From NCBI GenBank assembly GCA_014695345.1, contig JACJOC010000058.1:372001-436000 (forward strand): 64,000 bases of DNA, given 5' to 3'. Source of the stretch: Cyanobacteria bacterium FACHB-471 (GTDB lineage: Bacteria; Cyanobacteriota; Cyanobacteriia; Elainellales; Elainellaceae). The notes under the pieces were generated by a model. The model did not search any database and had not been told where the DNA came from. It saw nothing but the letters and a program-made list of their open reading frames with translations. The translations under genes and the position numbers were made by a program. Each line of letters begins with the position of its first letter. The first letter of the stretch is position 1. This document shows positions 41,285-49,599 of this stretch, piece by piece.

Positions 41285-41513
41285 TTTTGAGCTATCTGAA
41301 GGTGCATCTTGTATAAAGACTTTAATTCTGAAGCGAGGTTTTATATCCAGATCTGGGTAACTAACCGTAGTTTCCGTAAGAGCAGGTTTTGCTGTTGAAT
41401 CTTTGCTCCATCCAGGTCTTGTCTAATAAACCTACCCGTACAGAGTCGTGCTTATCTGCCAGAGTTTGGTATTAGTTTGTGCTTAAAATTTGTGCTGTTA
41501 TGGAGAGTTTCTA
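41285..41513. other. Leader region of the DUF4079 gene
   Basis: Apart from the ribosome binding site TGGAGAG before 41514, I recognise nothing here. The short stretch 41057-41110 carries TAGGGATTGG/CCTAATCCCC, a weak palindrome near the end of the DM13 gene. Confidence 0.4.
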
Positions 41514-42275
41514 ATGGGAGTTAAAGATTTTTGGGCATTAATCCATCCGGCGATCGCCGTTTTCTTTGTCTTTCCGCTAATTGGCATGGTCGTCAACTTC
41601 GCCTGGCAAACTCGACAACGACGGCTTCAGGCTAAAGAAGGCGGCAAAAGCAAAATTTCCCCAATTGTCGGTAAGGAACACCTAAATCTGGGGCGTTGGC
41701 TTACAGGTGCAGTAGTCGGAGTTACGCTGATAGCACTAGCCTATTCAGTCGTGTTCGGATATAGCGGATTTATCACTCAGCAACGAGAAGGTACGCTTGA
41801 GCCGCTTCAGGTCGGCTTCATCGTCCTGATGTTTATTGCCACCATTGCCTCCCTGATAGTGCTATATCGTGCGAGAGAAGCACATTGGCGAGGCATCTTT
41901 GCCACCCTTACAGGTGCCGGATTAGTAATTTTGGGTTGGCAAGATGGGGTTTATCGGCGTACAGACGAGTGGTACGTATCGCACTTCCACTATGGTATAG
42001 TCGCCGCACTACTAATGATTTTTTCGCTGGCGATCGTCCAAGACATTTATAAAGATCGTTCCAATCGCTGGCGTGTTGTTCACACAGTGCTAAACTGCAT
42101 TGCGCTACTTTTGTTTGTCGGACAGGCAATGACTGGAACACGAGATTTGCTAGAAATTCCGCTGAGTTGGCAAGAACCTTACATCTATAGCTGCGATTTT
42201 GAGAACTTGACCTGCCCGGCTCCCGCACCACCACCTGCCTCTCAGATTCCTCAAGTTTCTACACCTGCCGCTTGA
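41514..42275 (+). CDS. DUF4079 family membrane protein
   Basis: 253 residues from the ATG at 41514, with a good TGGAGAG upstream. About six membrane helices are visible. WALIHPAIAVFFVFPLIGMVVNFAWQTRQRR is the conserved opening, followed by HLNLGRWLTGAVVGVTLIAL, GFIVLMFIATIASLIVLYRAR, WYVSHFHYGIVAALLMIFSLAIVQDIY and a last helix ending in QAMTGTRDLLEIPLSW. The family is found in cyanobacteria and plastids, with histidines that could bind heme, resembling cytochrome b561-like proteins. The Pro-rich C-terminal tail is probably lumenal or periplasmic. Confidence 0.85.
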   Translation: MGVKDFWALIHPAIAVFFVFPLIGMVVNFAWQTRQRRLQAKEGGKSKISPIVGKEHLNLGRWLTGAVVGVTLIALAYSVVFGYSGFITQQREGTLEPLQVGFIVLMFIATIASLIVLYRAREAHWRGIFATLTGAGLVILGWQDGVYRRTDEWYVSHFHYGIVAALLMIFSLAIVQDIYKDRSNRWRVVHTVLNCIALLLFVGQAMTGTRDLLEIPLSWQEPYIYSCDFENLTCPAPAPPPASQIPQVSTPAA

Positions 42276-42290
42276 TGGAGTTAAGTCTGG

Positions 42291-43973
42291 TTAATCTTCC
42301 GCTTTATCTGAGAAAAAGTTTGAGCGAGAAGTTAGGTTTGGCTTCTCTGAATACTGCTTAATCTGTTGGACGGGAATTTCAATCCGAAACTCTGTGCCCT
42401 GTCCAACTTGTGACATGCAGCAGAGGGTGCCGTTGTGCCGTTCTGTAACAATTTGGTAGCTGATAGATAGCCCCAGTCCGGTACCTTTGCCAATGGGCTT
42501 GGTTGTATAGAAGGAGTGAAAAATCTCTGCTCGAACGGCTTCGGGCATTCCTGGTCCATTGTCAGCAATACAGATAATGGCACGCGGAATGTCATCTGGG
42601 TAACCGTGTGCCACTGCTGTGGTAATCGTGATCTGGTTGCGCCGAGAAGAATTGGGCGGAGCTAAGTTGGCAAGTCCGTCTGATGAGGTTTCGGTCGCAT
42701 AGCTTTCTGAGGCTAGATTTTCTGAGGTGAGGTTGGCGAGCGGCTCCTGAACGGGACGATTCAGAGGACTCCCAGATTCATATAGCGCGTCGATCGCATT
42801 GCTCAAAATATTCATGAATACCTGATTGAGCTGGCTGGGGAAGCATTCAACCAACGGTAAATCACCATATTTTTTAATCACCTTAATGCCAGTGGTTCCG
42901 GTTTTTGCCTTGAGCCGGTATTGCAAAATCAGTAAGGTGCTGTCAATTCCTTCATGGATATCGACGAGTTTGACGGATGCTTCATCGAGCCGCGAAAAAT
43001 TTCTTAGCGACAGCACGATTTGACGGATGCGATCGGCTCCAATTTGCATCGAGGTCAGCATCCGAGGCAGATCTTCGACTAGAAAATCTAGATCGATCAG
43101 GTTGGTGCGATCGCCAATTTCGGGGTGAGTTTCTGGGTAATGTTTGCGGTAGAGTGCAATCAGATCGAGCAAATCCTGAGTATATTGACTGGCGTAGATC
43201 AGGTTGCCATAGATGAAATTCACCGGATTGTTGATTTCATGGGCAACACCTGCAACCAGTTGCCCCAGGCTAGACATCTTTTCATTTTGAATCAGCTGCG
43301 TCTGCGTCTTTTGCAAATCTTCTAGCGCCTGGGCCAACGCCTCAGACTGATGCTGTGTCTGCGCCAAAAACTCTGCCTGCTGAATCGCAACTCCCAATTG
43401 CGCTGCAATCTGAGTCACAAATTCAATCTCCGAAGCTTGCCAGCGTCGCGGACCAATGCACTGGTGAATGCACAATAGCCCCCAGAGGCGATCGCCCTGA
43501 AGCAATGGCGCAACCAGACTGGCTCTGATTTGTAGTTTCTCTAGTGCGATGGTGTAGCGTCCATCTGTCCAGGCACTAGAGGTATCTTCTATCACCTGGA
43601 CATAGCCTTTGTCGTACTCAGTAGCAAGCTGTTCGTCAAGGTGATGATCGTGAATTTGGGTAGACAAAAGCGATTCAAACTCCGGTAGTACGGCCTCTGA
43701 GACAAATTCGCCTTTGTTCCAATTAGAGTCTGGGTCAAACCGAAACACACCGACACGACAGGCATCCAGCAACTCACGCACTTCAGTCGCCGCTGACTTA
43801 AAGATGGTACCTAAATCTAGAGATTCTCGAATTTTGGCAATGACCCGAAACAGCGCCTTTTGCTGATCAACTTGAGACTGCCCAAACTCTGCTGCCAAGA
43901 CTTGTAACATTTTTCCAAAGGCTGCTTCATCACGACAGCAATCTCTCAATTGCTCCAATTGGTCAAGGTTCAT
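42291..43973 (-). CDS. GAF-domain sensor histidine kinase
   Basis: 560 residues from the ATG at 43973. A GAF domain occupies about 45-205: LFRVIAKIRESLDLGTIFKSAATEVRELLDACRVGVFRFDPD and IRASLVAPLLQGDRLWGLLCIHQC. The GLLCIHQC Cys-less variant suggests no conventional bilin lyase Cys, though LLxxHQC positions are near. A coiled linker leads to the HisKA box LVAGVAHEINNPVNF. The ATPase follows with MNILSNAIDAL (N), IADNGPGM (G1) and GTGLGLSI (G2). A Ser/Glu/Asn-rich insert lies before G1. It is an orphan kinase; no response regulator is adjacent. Confidence 0.9.
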   Translation of the reverse strand: MNLDQLEQLRDCCRDEAAFGKMLQVLAAEFGQSQVDQQKALFRVIAKIRESLDLGTIFKSAATEVRELLDACRVGVFRFDPDSNWNKGEFVSEAVLPEFESLLSTQIHDHHLDEQLATEYDKGYVQVIEDTSSAWTDGRYTIALEKLQIRASLVAPLLQGDRLWGLLCIHQCIGPRRWQASEIEFVTQIAAQLGVAIQQAEFLAQTQHQSEALAQALEDLQKTQTQLIQNEKMSSLGQLVAGVAHEINNPVNFIYGNLIYASQYTQDLLDLIALYRKHYPETHPEIGDRTNLIDLDFLVEDLPRMLTSMQIGADRIRQIVLSLRNFSRLDEASVKLVDIHEGIDSTLLILQYRLKAKTGTTGIKVIKKYGDLPLVECFPSQLNQVFMNILSNAIDALYESGSPLNRPVQEPLANLTSENLASESYATETSSDGLANLAPPNSSRRNQITITTAVAHGYPDDIPRAIICIADNGPGMPEAVRAEIFHSFYTTKPIGKGTGLGLSISYQIVTERHNGTLCCMSQVGQGTEFRIEIPVQQIKQYSEKPNLTSRSNFFSDKAED

Positions 43974-44172
43974 GTTAAACCTACTCAAATCCAGGGATCA
44001 GTTTTGGGTGTAGCTGCTGCTTTCTGGTAGATGCGGTTCGCCAAAACCTTTATGCCTGTTTACATTCTCGAATTGAAGTATAGACAAAAAGAATCATAAG
44101 CGTAAACAAATCCTGACAGTAGCATCAAGGAATCAGTTTTGAGCGATCGCCAGGATTGCGTTTCGTTCGCAA

Positions 44173-44243
44173 GCAATGCTCCAGGCTCTATGGACATTAC
44201 AGCTATTAGCAAAATGGACTAGCATTGCCAACTAGAGCCTGGA
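44173..44243 (+). promoter_or_regulatory. Two interleaved perfect inverted repeats (pseudoknot-capable)
   Basis: GCAATGCT (44173-44180) pairs with AGCATTGC (44221-44228), and TCCAGGCTCTA (44180-44190) pairs with TAGAGCCTGGA (44233-44243). The order is arm1a, arm2a, arm1b, arm2b, so both stems together make an H-type pseudoknot. It lies 80 bases upstream of the MoaD/ThiS-like gene and may be a leader RNA or two operators. Confidence 0.5.
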
Positions 44244-44323
44244 TTCATTTAAGCAAGCGGCTGAAGAAAACAGCTAACTTCTAGCACAACGGTTCTTAGT
44301 CCTAAAAGTAACGACAGAATAGT

Positions 44324-44599
44324 ATGTCTGATACTGCCCTATCTCAGTCTGCGATCGCCATTACCGTTAAGCTTTTCGCCGCCTACCAGGAAGCGTATGG
44401 TGTGCCAGAACTAACGCTAGAAGTTCCCGTTGGGACAACAGTGGCAGAAGTGCGCGATCGCCTCATTAGCGAGCATCCAGAGCTTGCCCAATGGCGCGAC
44501 CTCACTCGCTTTGGGATCAATCTCCAGTTCGTTGAAGCAGATGCCGTTCTACACGCCGGAGATGAAGTAGTACTCATTCCGCCAGTTAGCGGTGGATGA
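44324..44599 (+). CDS. MoaD/ThiS-family ubiquitin-like sulfur carrier
   Basis: The 91-residue protein has the beta-grasp pattern ITVKLFAAYQEAYGVPELTLEVPVGTTVAEVRDRL, a core NLQFVEADAVLHAGDEVVLIPPVSGG and an exact C-terminal Gly-Gly for adenylation and thiocarboxylation. MoaD supplies sulfur to molybdopterin; the AGDEV.LIPPVSGG ending fits MoaD better than ThiS. No moaE, moeB or thi gene lies nearby, so the partner enzyme is elsewhere. A hairpin at 44606-44633 follows. Confidence 0.88.
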   Translation: MSDTALSQSAIAITVKLFAAYQEAYGVPELTLEVPVGTTVAEVRDRLISEHPELAQWRDLTRFGINLQFVEADAVLHAGDEVVLIPPVSGG

Positions 44600-44605
44600 A
44601 TCAAG

Positions 44606-44633
44606 CAAGATTCTGGGATTCGCCAGAATCTTG
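44606..44633 (+). terminator. 11-bp perfect hairpin after the MoaD-like gene
   Basis: CAAGATTCTGG (44606-44616), loop GATTCG, CCAGAATCTTG (44623-44633). It begins seven bases after the stop codon. No long T-tract follows, but its position and strength support a transcript end. Confidence 0.65.
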
Positions 44634-44836
44634 ACAAACTTACAAGAAGTTCCCGTTGTACTAGCAGTTGCTCCTGAAAAAACTGGACTGTTTCGCGTTA
44701 GAAGCTAAACGTTCTGTCTTGGGCTAGTTTGGGTAGCCTGGATAAAACTTGCCCAACTTGATAAAGGTAGACACTCAGTTGCAAACCGTTATCATAGTAG
44801 GCAATCGTTGATGTTTCTTAACAAACCCAGGCGTGA

Positions 44837-46300
44837 ATGGTTGCACTCTCCCCCAACTTAGCTAAAGTCAAGGCATCTCTGACCGAAAAGGTGCTGTTTG
44901 GTAACGAACCCAGCCCTGAACTGGTCGCGATTCTGCTGGTTTACTTCGTACAAGGCATCCTTGGGTTAGCGCGGCTGGCAATTAGCTTCTTTCTAAAAGA
45001 TGAGTTGGGGCTGAGTCCAGCAGAAGTATCTGCCTTGATGGGAGTTGCAGCCCTGCCCTGGATTATCAAACCAGTATTTGGCTTCGTTTCAGATGGCTTG
45101 CCACTGTTTGGCTACCGTCGTCGTCCTTATCTGATTCTCTCTGGACTGTTAGGAACTGCCTCCTGGTTGGGACTGGCATTCTTCGCTCATTCCGCTCTGA
45201 CGGCGACTGTGGCGATCGCCCTTAGCTCCCTTTCTGTAGCGGTCAGCGACGTAATTGTAGACTCCCTCGTGGTCGAGCGTGCCCGTGCAGAAGATCTTGC
45301 CAAAGCGGGTTCGCTGCAATCCGTTTGCTGGGGAGCGTCCGCCTTGGGCGGGCTAATGACGGCTTATTTTAGCGGCTTTTTGTTACAACACTTCAGCACT
45401 CATACCGTCTTCATTATCACAGCGACCTTTCCACTGATCGTCTCCTTAGTTGCTGGATTAATTGCGGAGTCAAGAGTTGACCACACCTCCGAATGGTCGG
45501 CAGTCCGGCAGCAGGTAAAGCAGTTGCGTGGCGCAATTGGTCAGAAATCCATTTGGATGCCGACGGCGTTTCTGTTCCTGGCGCAGGCTACACCGACGGC
45601 TGAATCTGCTTTCTTCTTCTTCACGACCAACGAACTGGGGTTTGAGCCAGAGTTTTTGGGACGGGTTCGACTGGTGACTAGTGTTGCTTCACTTGCCGGT
45701 ATCTGGATGTTTCAGAGGTTTTTCAAGACTGTTCCCTTTCGCGTAATTTTTGGCTGGACGATGGTGATCTCCGCCGTCCTGGGAATGACGATGCTGCTGT
45801 TGGTAACTCATGCAAATCGGGCGATCGGTATTGACGATCGCTGGTTTAGCCTGGGTGACAGTCTGATTTTGACGGTCATGGGTCAAATTGCCTATATGCC
45901 AGTGCTGGTTTTAGCCGCACGTCTATGCCCTCCGGGAGTGGAAGCCACCCTATTTGCTTTGTTAATGTCTGTAACGAACCTGGCGGCTCTGCTGTCCTAT
46001 GAGTTTGGGGCGGTGATGATGCATTGGTTGGGCGTAACTGAGACAAATTTTGAGCGTCTCTGGCTGTTGGTTGTCATCACCAACCTGAGTACGCTGTTGC
46101 CTTTACCCTTTTTGGGGTTACTGCCCAATGCTCAAGCTGAGGAGTCAAGTATGGATTTATCAGAAACCGTTGCTCTGCCTCCATCTTCAGCTCCTAAAGT
46201 GGAAGCCGATGCGACCGACCTACATCCCGTAAAAAAGCAGTTGATTCCGCTAGTTTCTCAATCTAATCTGCCTCAAACCGTTGAAGAGGCGCTCGAATGA
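44837..46300 (+). CDS. Folate/biopterin transporter (BT1 family)
   Basis: The 487-residue protein has about 12 membrane helices of the major-facilitator type. Conserved BT1 blocks include VYFVQGILGLARLAISFFLKDELGLSPAEVSALMG, ALPWIIKPVFGFVSDGLPLFGYRRRPYL, VSDVIVDSLVVERAR and LQSVCWGASALGGL. A cyanobacterial member of this family has been shown to carry folates, so import or export of folates or pterins is likely. The final 60 residues are a polar cytoplasmic tail. The stop lies 20 bases before the carotenoid oxygenase start, so the two genes probably share an mRNA. Confidence 0.9.
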   Translation: MVALSPNLAKVKASLTEKVLFGNEPSPELVAILLVYFVQGILGLARLAISFFLKDELGLSPAEVSALMGVAALPWIIKPVFGFVSDGLPLFGYRRRPYLILSGLLGTASWLGLAFFAHSALTATVAIALSSLSVAVSDVIVDSLVVERARAEDLAKAGSLQSVCWGASALGGLMTAYFSGFLLQHFSTHTVFIITATFPLIVSLVAGLIAESRVDHTSEWSAVRQQVKQLRGAIGQKSIWMPTAFLFLAQATPTAESAFFFFTTNELGFEPEFLGRVRLVTSVASLAGIWMFQRFFKTVPFRVIFGWTMVISAVLGMTMLLLVTHANRAIGIDDRWFSLGDSLILTVMGQIAYMPVLVLAARLCPPGVEATLFALLMSVTNLAALLSYEFGAVMMHWLGVTETNFERLWLLVVITNLSTLLPLPFLGLLPNAQAEESSMDLSETVALPPSSAPKVEADATDLHPVKKQLIPLVSQSNLPQTVEEALE

Positions 46301-46319
46301 GTACGGAGCAATTTCATTT

Positions 46320-47852
46320 ATGCAAAGTTTTCAGCTTCACGAACACGCGACTTCTGTTCCAGTTAATTCATATCAGCTTGAAGAGTGGCAGAAGGGGTAT
46401 GAGTCTCTTCGGGAGGAATTTGACTACTGGATCGATCAGGTTGAAGGAGAAATTCCGCCTGATTTAGAAGGAACCCTATTTCGTAATGGCCCGGGCTTGC
46501 TGGATGTCGGTGGGCAACCCTTGCAGCATCCGTTTGATGGCGACGGCATGATTAGTGCGATCGCCTTCTCCCAAGGAAAAGCCCATTTCCGCAACCGCTT
46601 CATTCGAACTGAAGGCTTTTTAGCAGAACAAAAGGCACAAAAAATTCTTTATCGGGGCGTATTTGGCACTCAAAAGCCAGGAGGCTGGCTAGCCAACGCC
46701 TTTGACTTTCGGTTGAAAAATATCGCCAATACTCAGGTAATCTACTGGGGTGGCAAACTACTAGCTCTGTGGGAAGCCGCAGAACCGCACCGACTTGATC
46801 CCCATACGCTCGAAACCATCGGAATTGATCACCTAGACGGAGTGTTGAAGCCAGGCTCAGCCTTTGCTGCTCATCCCTGCATTGACCCATCCTGCGCTGA
46901 AGATGGGGGTGCGCCCTGCCTGGTCAACTTCTCGATTAAGCCGGGGCTTTCTACGACAATTACCATCTTTGAGCTGGACGAGCAGTGCAAAGTAATCCGT
47001 CAACACGCTCACGCAGTTCCGGGTTTTGCTTTCATCCACGACTTTGCAATTACGCCAAACTACTGCATCTTTTTCCAAAACCCGGTTCACTTCAATCCAG
47101 TGCCATTTGTGGTGGGATTACGGGGTCCTGGGGAATGCATTCAGTTTCAGGGCGATCGCCCCACTCAAATCATTGTCATCCCGCGCCACGGCTCAGCCCC
47201 TGTGCAGACTTTGTCTACTCAGTCAGGCTTTGTATTTCACCATGCCAATGCCTTTGAGCAGGATGGCTATCTGTACGTCGATTCTGTTTGTTACGGCGCG
47301 CTTCCGTCGGTCGAGCCAAATGCAGATTACCGTCAGGTCAAATTTGAGGAGCTAGAGCCGGGGCAGCTTTGGCGCTTTCGACTCGACCTCAAAGCTAATA
47401 CCGTCGAGCGACAGTCAATCGAAAGCCGCTGCTGCGAATTTCCCTTTGTGCATCCTAATCGGGTTGGACGTCCCTACCGCTATGTTTATCTTGGCGCTGC
47501 CCATGCTGCTGAGGGCAACGCGCCACTTCAGGCAATTCTCAAAATAGATATGGTTTCAGGTAAGCGGCAAGTATGGAGCGCTGCACCGCACGGCTATGTC
47601 GGCGAACCCATCTTTGTGCCTCGCCCACCCGCTACGTCTGCGACCGAACAATTTGAGGCAAATGGTAAAGCATTAGACGATGAAGATCGGGGATGGGTGC
47701 TTACACTGGTCTACGACGCGAAGATGGAGCGCTCTGAGTTGGTCATTCTGGATGCTAAAGATTTGACAAAGGAACCTGTGGCTCGACTGCAGTTAAAGCA
47801 TCATATTCCCTACGGACTTCATGGTAGCTTTACATCAACTTGTTTTCTCTGA
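46320..47852 (+). CDS. Carotenoid oxygenase (RPE65/CCD family)
   Basis: 510 residues from the ATG at 46320; a TTG at 46281 would overlap the transporter gene. The seven-bladed propeller family is shown by GTLFRNGPGLLDVGG, FDGDGMISAI and the iron-binding His positions in FAAHPC, FAFIHDFAITPNY, VFHHANAFEQDG and the last IPYGLHGSF. It would cleave carotenoids or apocarotenoids to retinal-type products using O2 and Fe(II). The VHPNRVGRPYRYVYLGA and GYVGEPIFVPRP segments are typical of cyanobacterial members. Coupling with a folate-type transporter is unexplained. Confidence 0.92.
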   Translation: MQSFQLHEHATSVPVNSYQLEEWQKGYESLREEFDYWIDQVEGEIPPDLEGTLFRNGPGLLDVGGQPLQHPFDGDGMISAIAFSQGKAHFRNRFIRTEGFLAEQKAQKILYRGVFGTQKPGGWLANAFDFRLKNIANTQVIYWGGKLLALWEAAEPHRLDPHTLETIGIDHLDGVLKPGSAFAAHPCIDPSCAEDGGAPCLVNFSIKPGLSTTITIFELDEQCKVIRQHAHAVPGFAFIHDFAITPNYCIFFQNPVHFNPVPFVVGLRGPGECIQFQGDRPTQIIVIPRHGSAPVQTLSTQSGFVFHHANAFEQDGYLYVDSVCYGALPSVEPNADYRQVKFEELEPGQLWRFRLDLKANTVERQSIESRCCEFPFVHPNRVGRPYRYVYLGAAHAAEGNAPLQAILKIDMVSGKRQVWSAAPHGYVGEPIFVPRPPATSATEQFEANGKALDDEDRGWVLTLVYDAKMERSELVILDAKDLTKEPVARLQLKHHIPYGLHGSFTSTCFL

Positions 47853-48347
47853 TAGCCTCAGCCTTCGGGCGGGGGTGACTAAAGGGAAAATCCCGTATAC
47901 TACTGGTGGAATTCGTCAAGTAAGGAACGTCTAAAGGAAACAATTCTTAAAAGCTAGACTTTAAAGCGAAAGGCTGCAACTCTTTCTTGATTTTGGGAGT
48001 CATAGAAGTCTAGCTTGAGTAGGCTGAAGGTAATCAGGGTAGCCAGATCGGGTTCTCCAATGTCATCTCAAATGTGCCGGTTATGCTTTGAGCGTCAGTA
48101 AGCGCCTCGGTTTTGCAAATTGAGTGCAGCTCACCCCAATTTACCTGCGGTACTGTTTCAGTTCATCTATTTTGGTAACTTGATGGAAAGTTCTTATACG
48201 ACCTTACTGCTTGAATCTCACTAGTTTAGGGCTCAGGCTACTTATCTAGTTGAGTTTTTCACGGAGAAGCTCGATTAGTCGACTAGTAGCTTACGTTGTT
48301 TCAGTAGGGCATTCTATCCTCAATACCTCGCCAAGGAGTGAGATCTA
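47853..48347. other. Intergenic region with two hairpin elements
   Basis: A UUCG-capped hairpin (GCCTTCGGGC at 47861-47870, extended by CCTC/GGGG) follows the carotenoid oxygenase stop and may end its transcript. Perfect 11-bp inverted arms, AAGCTAGACTT (47951-47961) and AAGTCTAGCTT (48006-48016), are 44 bases apart and could fold into a small RNA or leader. No ORF is seen. AAGGAG near 48332 serves the next gene. Confidence 0.45.
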
Positions 48348-49301
48348 GTGTTGAAGTTCACGATTGTGATCACCACGTATAATCGCGTCTCTTTACTCAA
48401 ACGAGCAGTCGAATCAGCATTAGCTCAGACTGTACCTTCTGAGGTCGTGGTTGTAGATGACTGTTCAACCGATGAGACTGAGGCATATGTCACCAGTTTG
48501 GGCGATCGCGTTATCTATCATCGCAACACTAAAAACGTAGGACACTCAGCTTCCATCAATATTGGAGTCAAAGTAGCTCAGGGAGACTGGGTCAAGCTGA
48601 TTGACGATGATGACTATTTAGACTTGCAGTGCATCGCTGAGATGAAACGAGCGATCGCCATGCGTCCCCAAGCGGTCATTTGTTCTTGTCAAGCGATTCA
48701 GGTAGATGAAAACGAGGTCGAACTGAGTAGAACTCGGCAGACTGGACCTGGTAGATTCTTTTACGTTCCCCAAGAGGACATCCACTACGGCATGTTATTG
48801 GAGAAAGTACCCTTTGGAACACCCGTTCAGGTTGCTTTCCGACGCGATGCTTTCCTTAAATCAGGCGGTTGGGATTCGAGCCTAGATGCTAACTGTGACG
48901 ATATTGACTCTTGGATCAAGATTGCTCAGTTTGGTGATGCAATTTTTATCAACCGCTACTTAAGCTACCGCACGATTTGGCAAGGGGCACAAAACCGTAA
49001 GTTTTCTTTGCAGAAGCGGTTGGATACTAACATTTTGATGAAGAGCAAGATTTATTCACTGGTGAGTGAAAAACATCAGGCTAGTATTCCTTCTCTGTCC
49101 GCAATTCAAGATTATTTGAAGCTGCATTGGGGACTTGTTGCTCTAAAGCAGAGAAAACTGTTGGTGGCCTTAAAGCTAGCTACACCCGCATTTCTTTCTC
49201 CGTCAGCCTGGGGCATTTTGGCACGAGCCATGTCTGCCCGCAAACAGCCCACTAAAGCTAAAGAAGTCCGAAAGCTAGTGCTCACTGAGCTTGAGGTTTG
49301 A
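48348..49301 (+). CDS. Family 2 glycosyltransferase
   Basis: The 317-residue protein starts with FTIVITTYNRVSLLKRAVESALAQTVPSEVVVVDDCSTDET, the GT-A nucleotide-binding opening, and has WVKLIDDDDYLDLQ with the acidic DXD-like cluster. The acceptor region includes VQVAFRRDAFLKSGGWDSSLDANCDDIDSWIKIAQ. The C-terminal 90 residues are helical and basic, without membrane segments. The donor and acceptor are unknown, and no polysaccharide cluster surrounds it. The start is a GTG with AAGGAG upstream. Confidence 0.88.
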   Translation: MLKFTIVITTYNRVSLLKRAVESALAQTVPSEVVVVDDCSTDETEAYVTSLGDRVIYHRNTKNVGHSASINIGVKVAQGDWVKLIDDDDYLDLQCIAEMKRAIAMRPQAVICSCQAIQVDENEVELSRTRQTGPGRFFYVPQEDIHYGMLLEKVPFGTPVQVAFRRDAFLKSGGWDSSLDANCDDIDSWIKIAQFGDAIFINRYLSYRTIWQGAQNRKFSLQKRLDTNILMKSKIYSLVSEKHQASIPSLSAIQDYLKLHWGLVALKQRKLLVALKLATPAFLSPSAWGILARAMSARKQPTKAKEVRKLVLTELEV

Positions 49302-49308
49302 CCAGCAG

Positions 49309-49575
49309 CTAGACTGCGTCGTCTCTATGTTTTTGGGGTTCTGCATCTGTTTGAGGTTGAACTTTGAGTGGAACAGGATCATATCCACCCGGGTGAAACG
49401 GATGGCACCGTAGAATGCGTTGGGCTGCCAGCCAGCCTCCCCGTAGTGCGCCATGTTGAGCGATCGCCTCAATCGCGTATTGGGAACAAGTCGGCTGAAA
49501 CCGACAGGTCGGCGGAAAAAGCGGCGAGATCAGCAGCTGATAGCCGCGAACGAGAAAAATTAGCAGGGTTTTCAT
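49309..49575 (-). CDS. yidD: Membrane protein insertion efficiency factor YidD
   Basis: The 88-residue protein has the full YidD pattern: [66 protein letters not shown], with the three conserved cysteines and the HPGGxDPVP end. An amphipathic N-terminus associates it with the membrane, where it aids YidC-dependent insertion. It is the last gene of the minus-strand cluster, 24 bases after the acyl-AMP ligase, and may simply be carried on its transcript. Confidence 0.93.
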   Translation of the reverse strand: MKTLLIFLVRGYQLLISPLFPPTCRFQPTCSQYAIEAIAQHGALRGGWLAAQRILRCHPFHPGGYDPVPLKVQPQTDAEPQKHRDDAV

Positions 49576-49599
49576 TGGGGATGGAGGTTTGGGAAAGCC

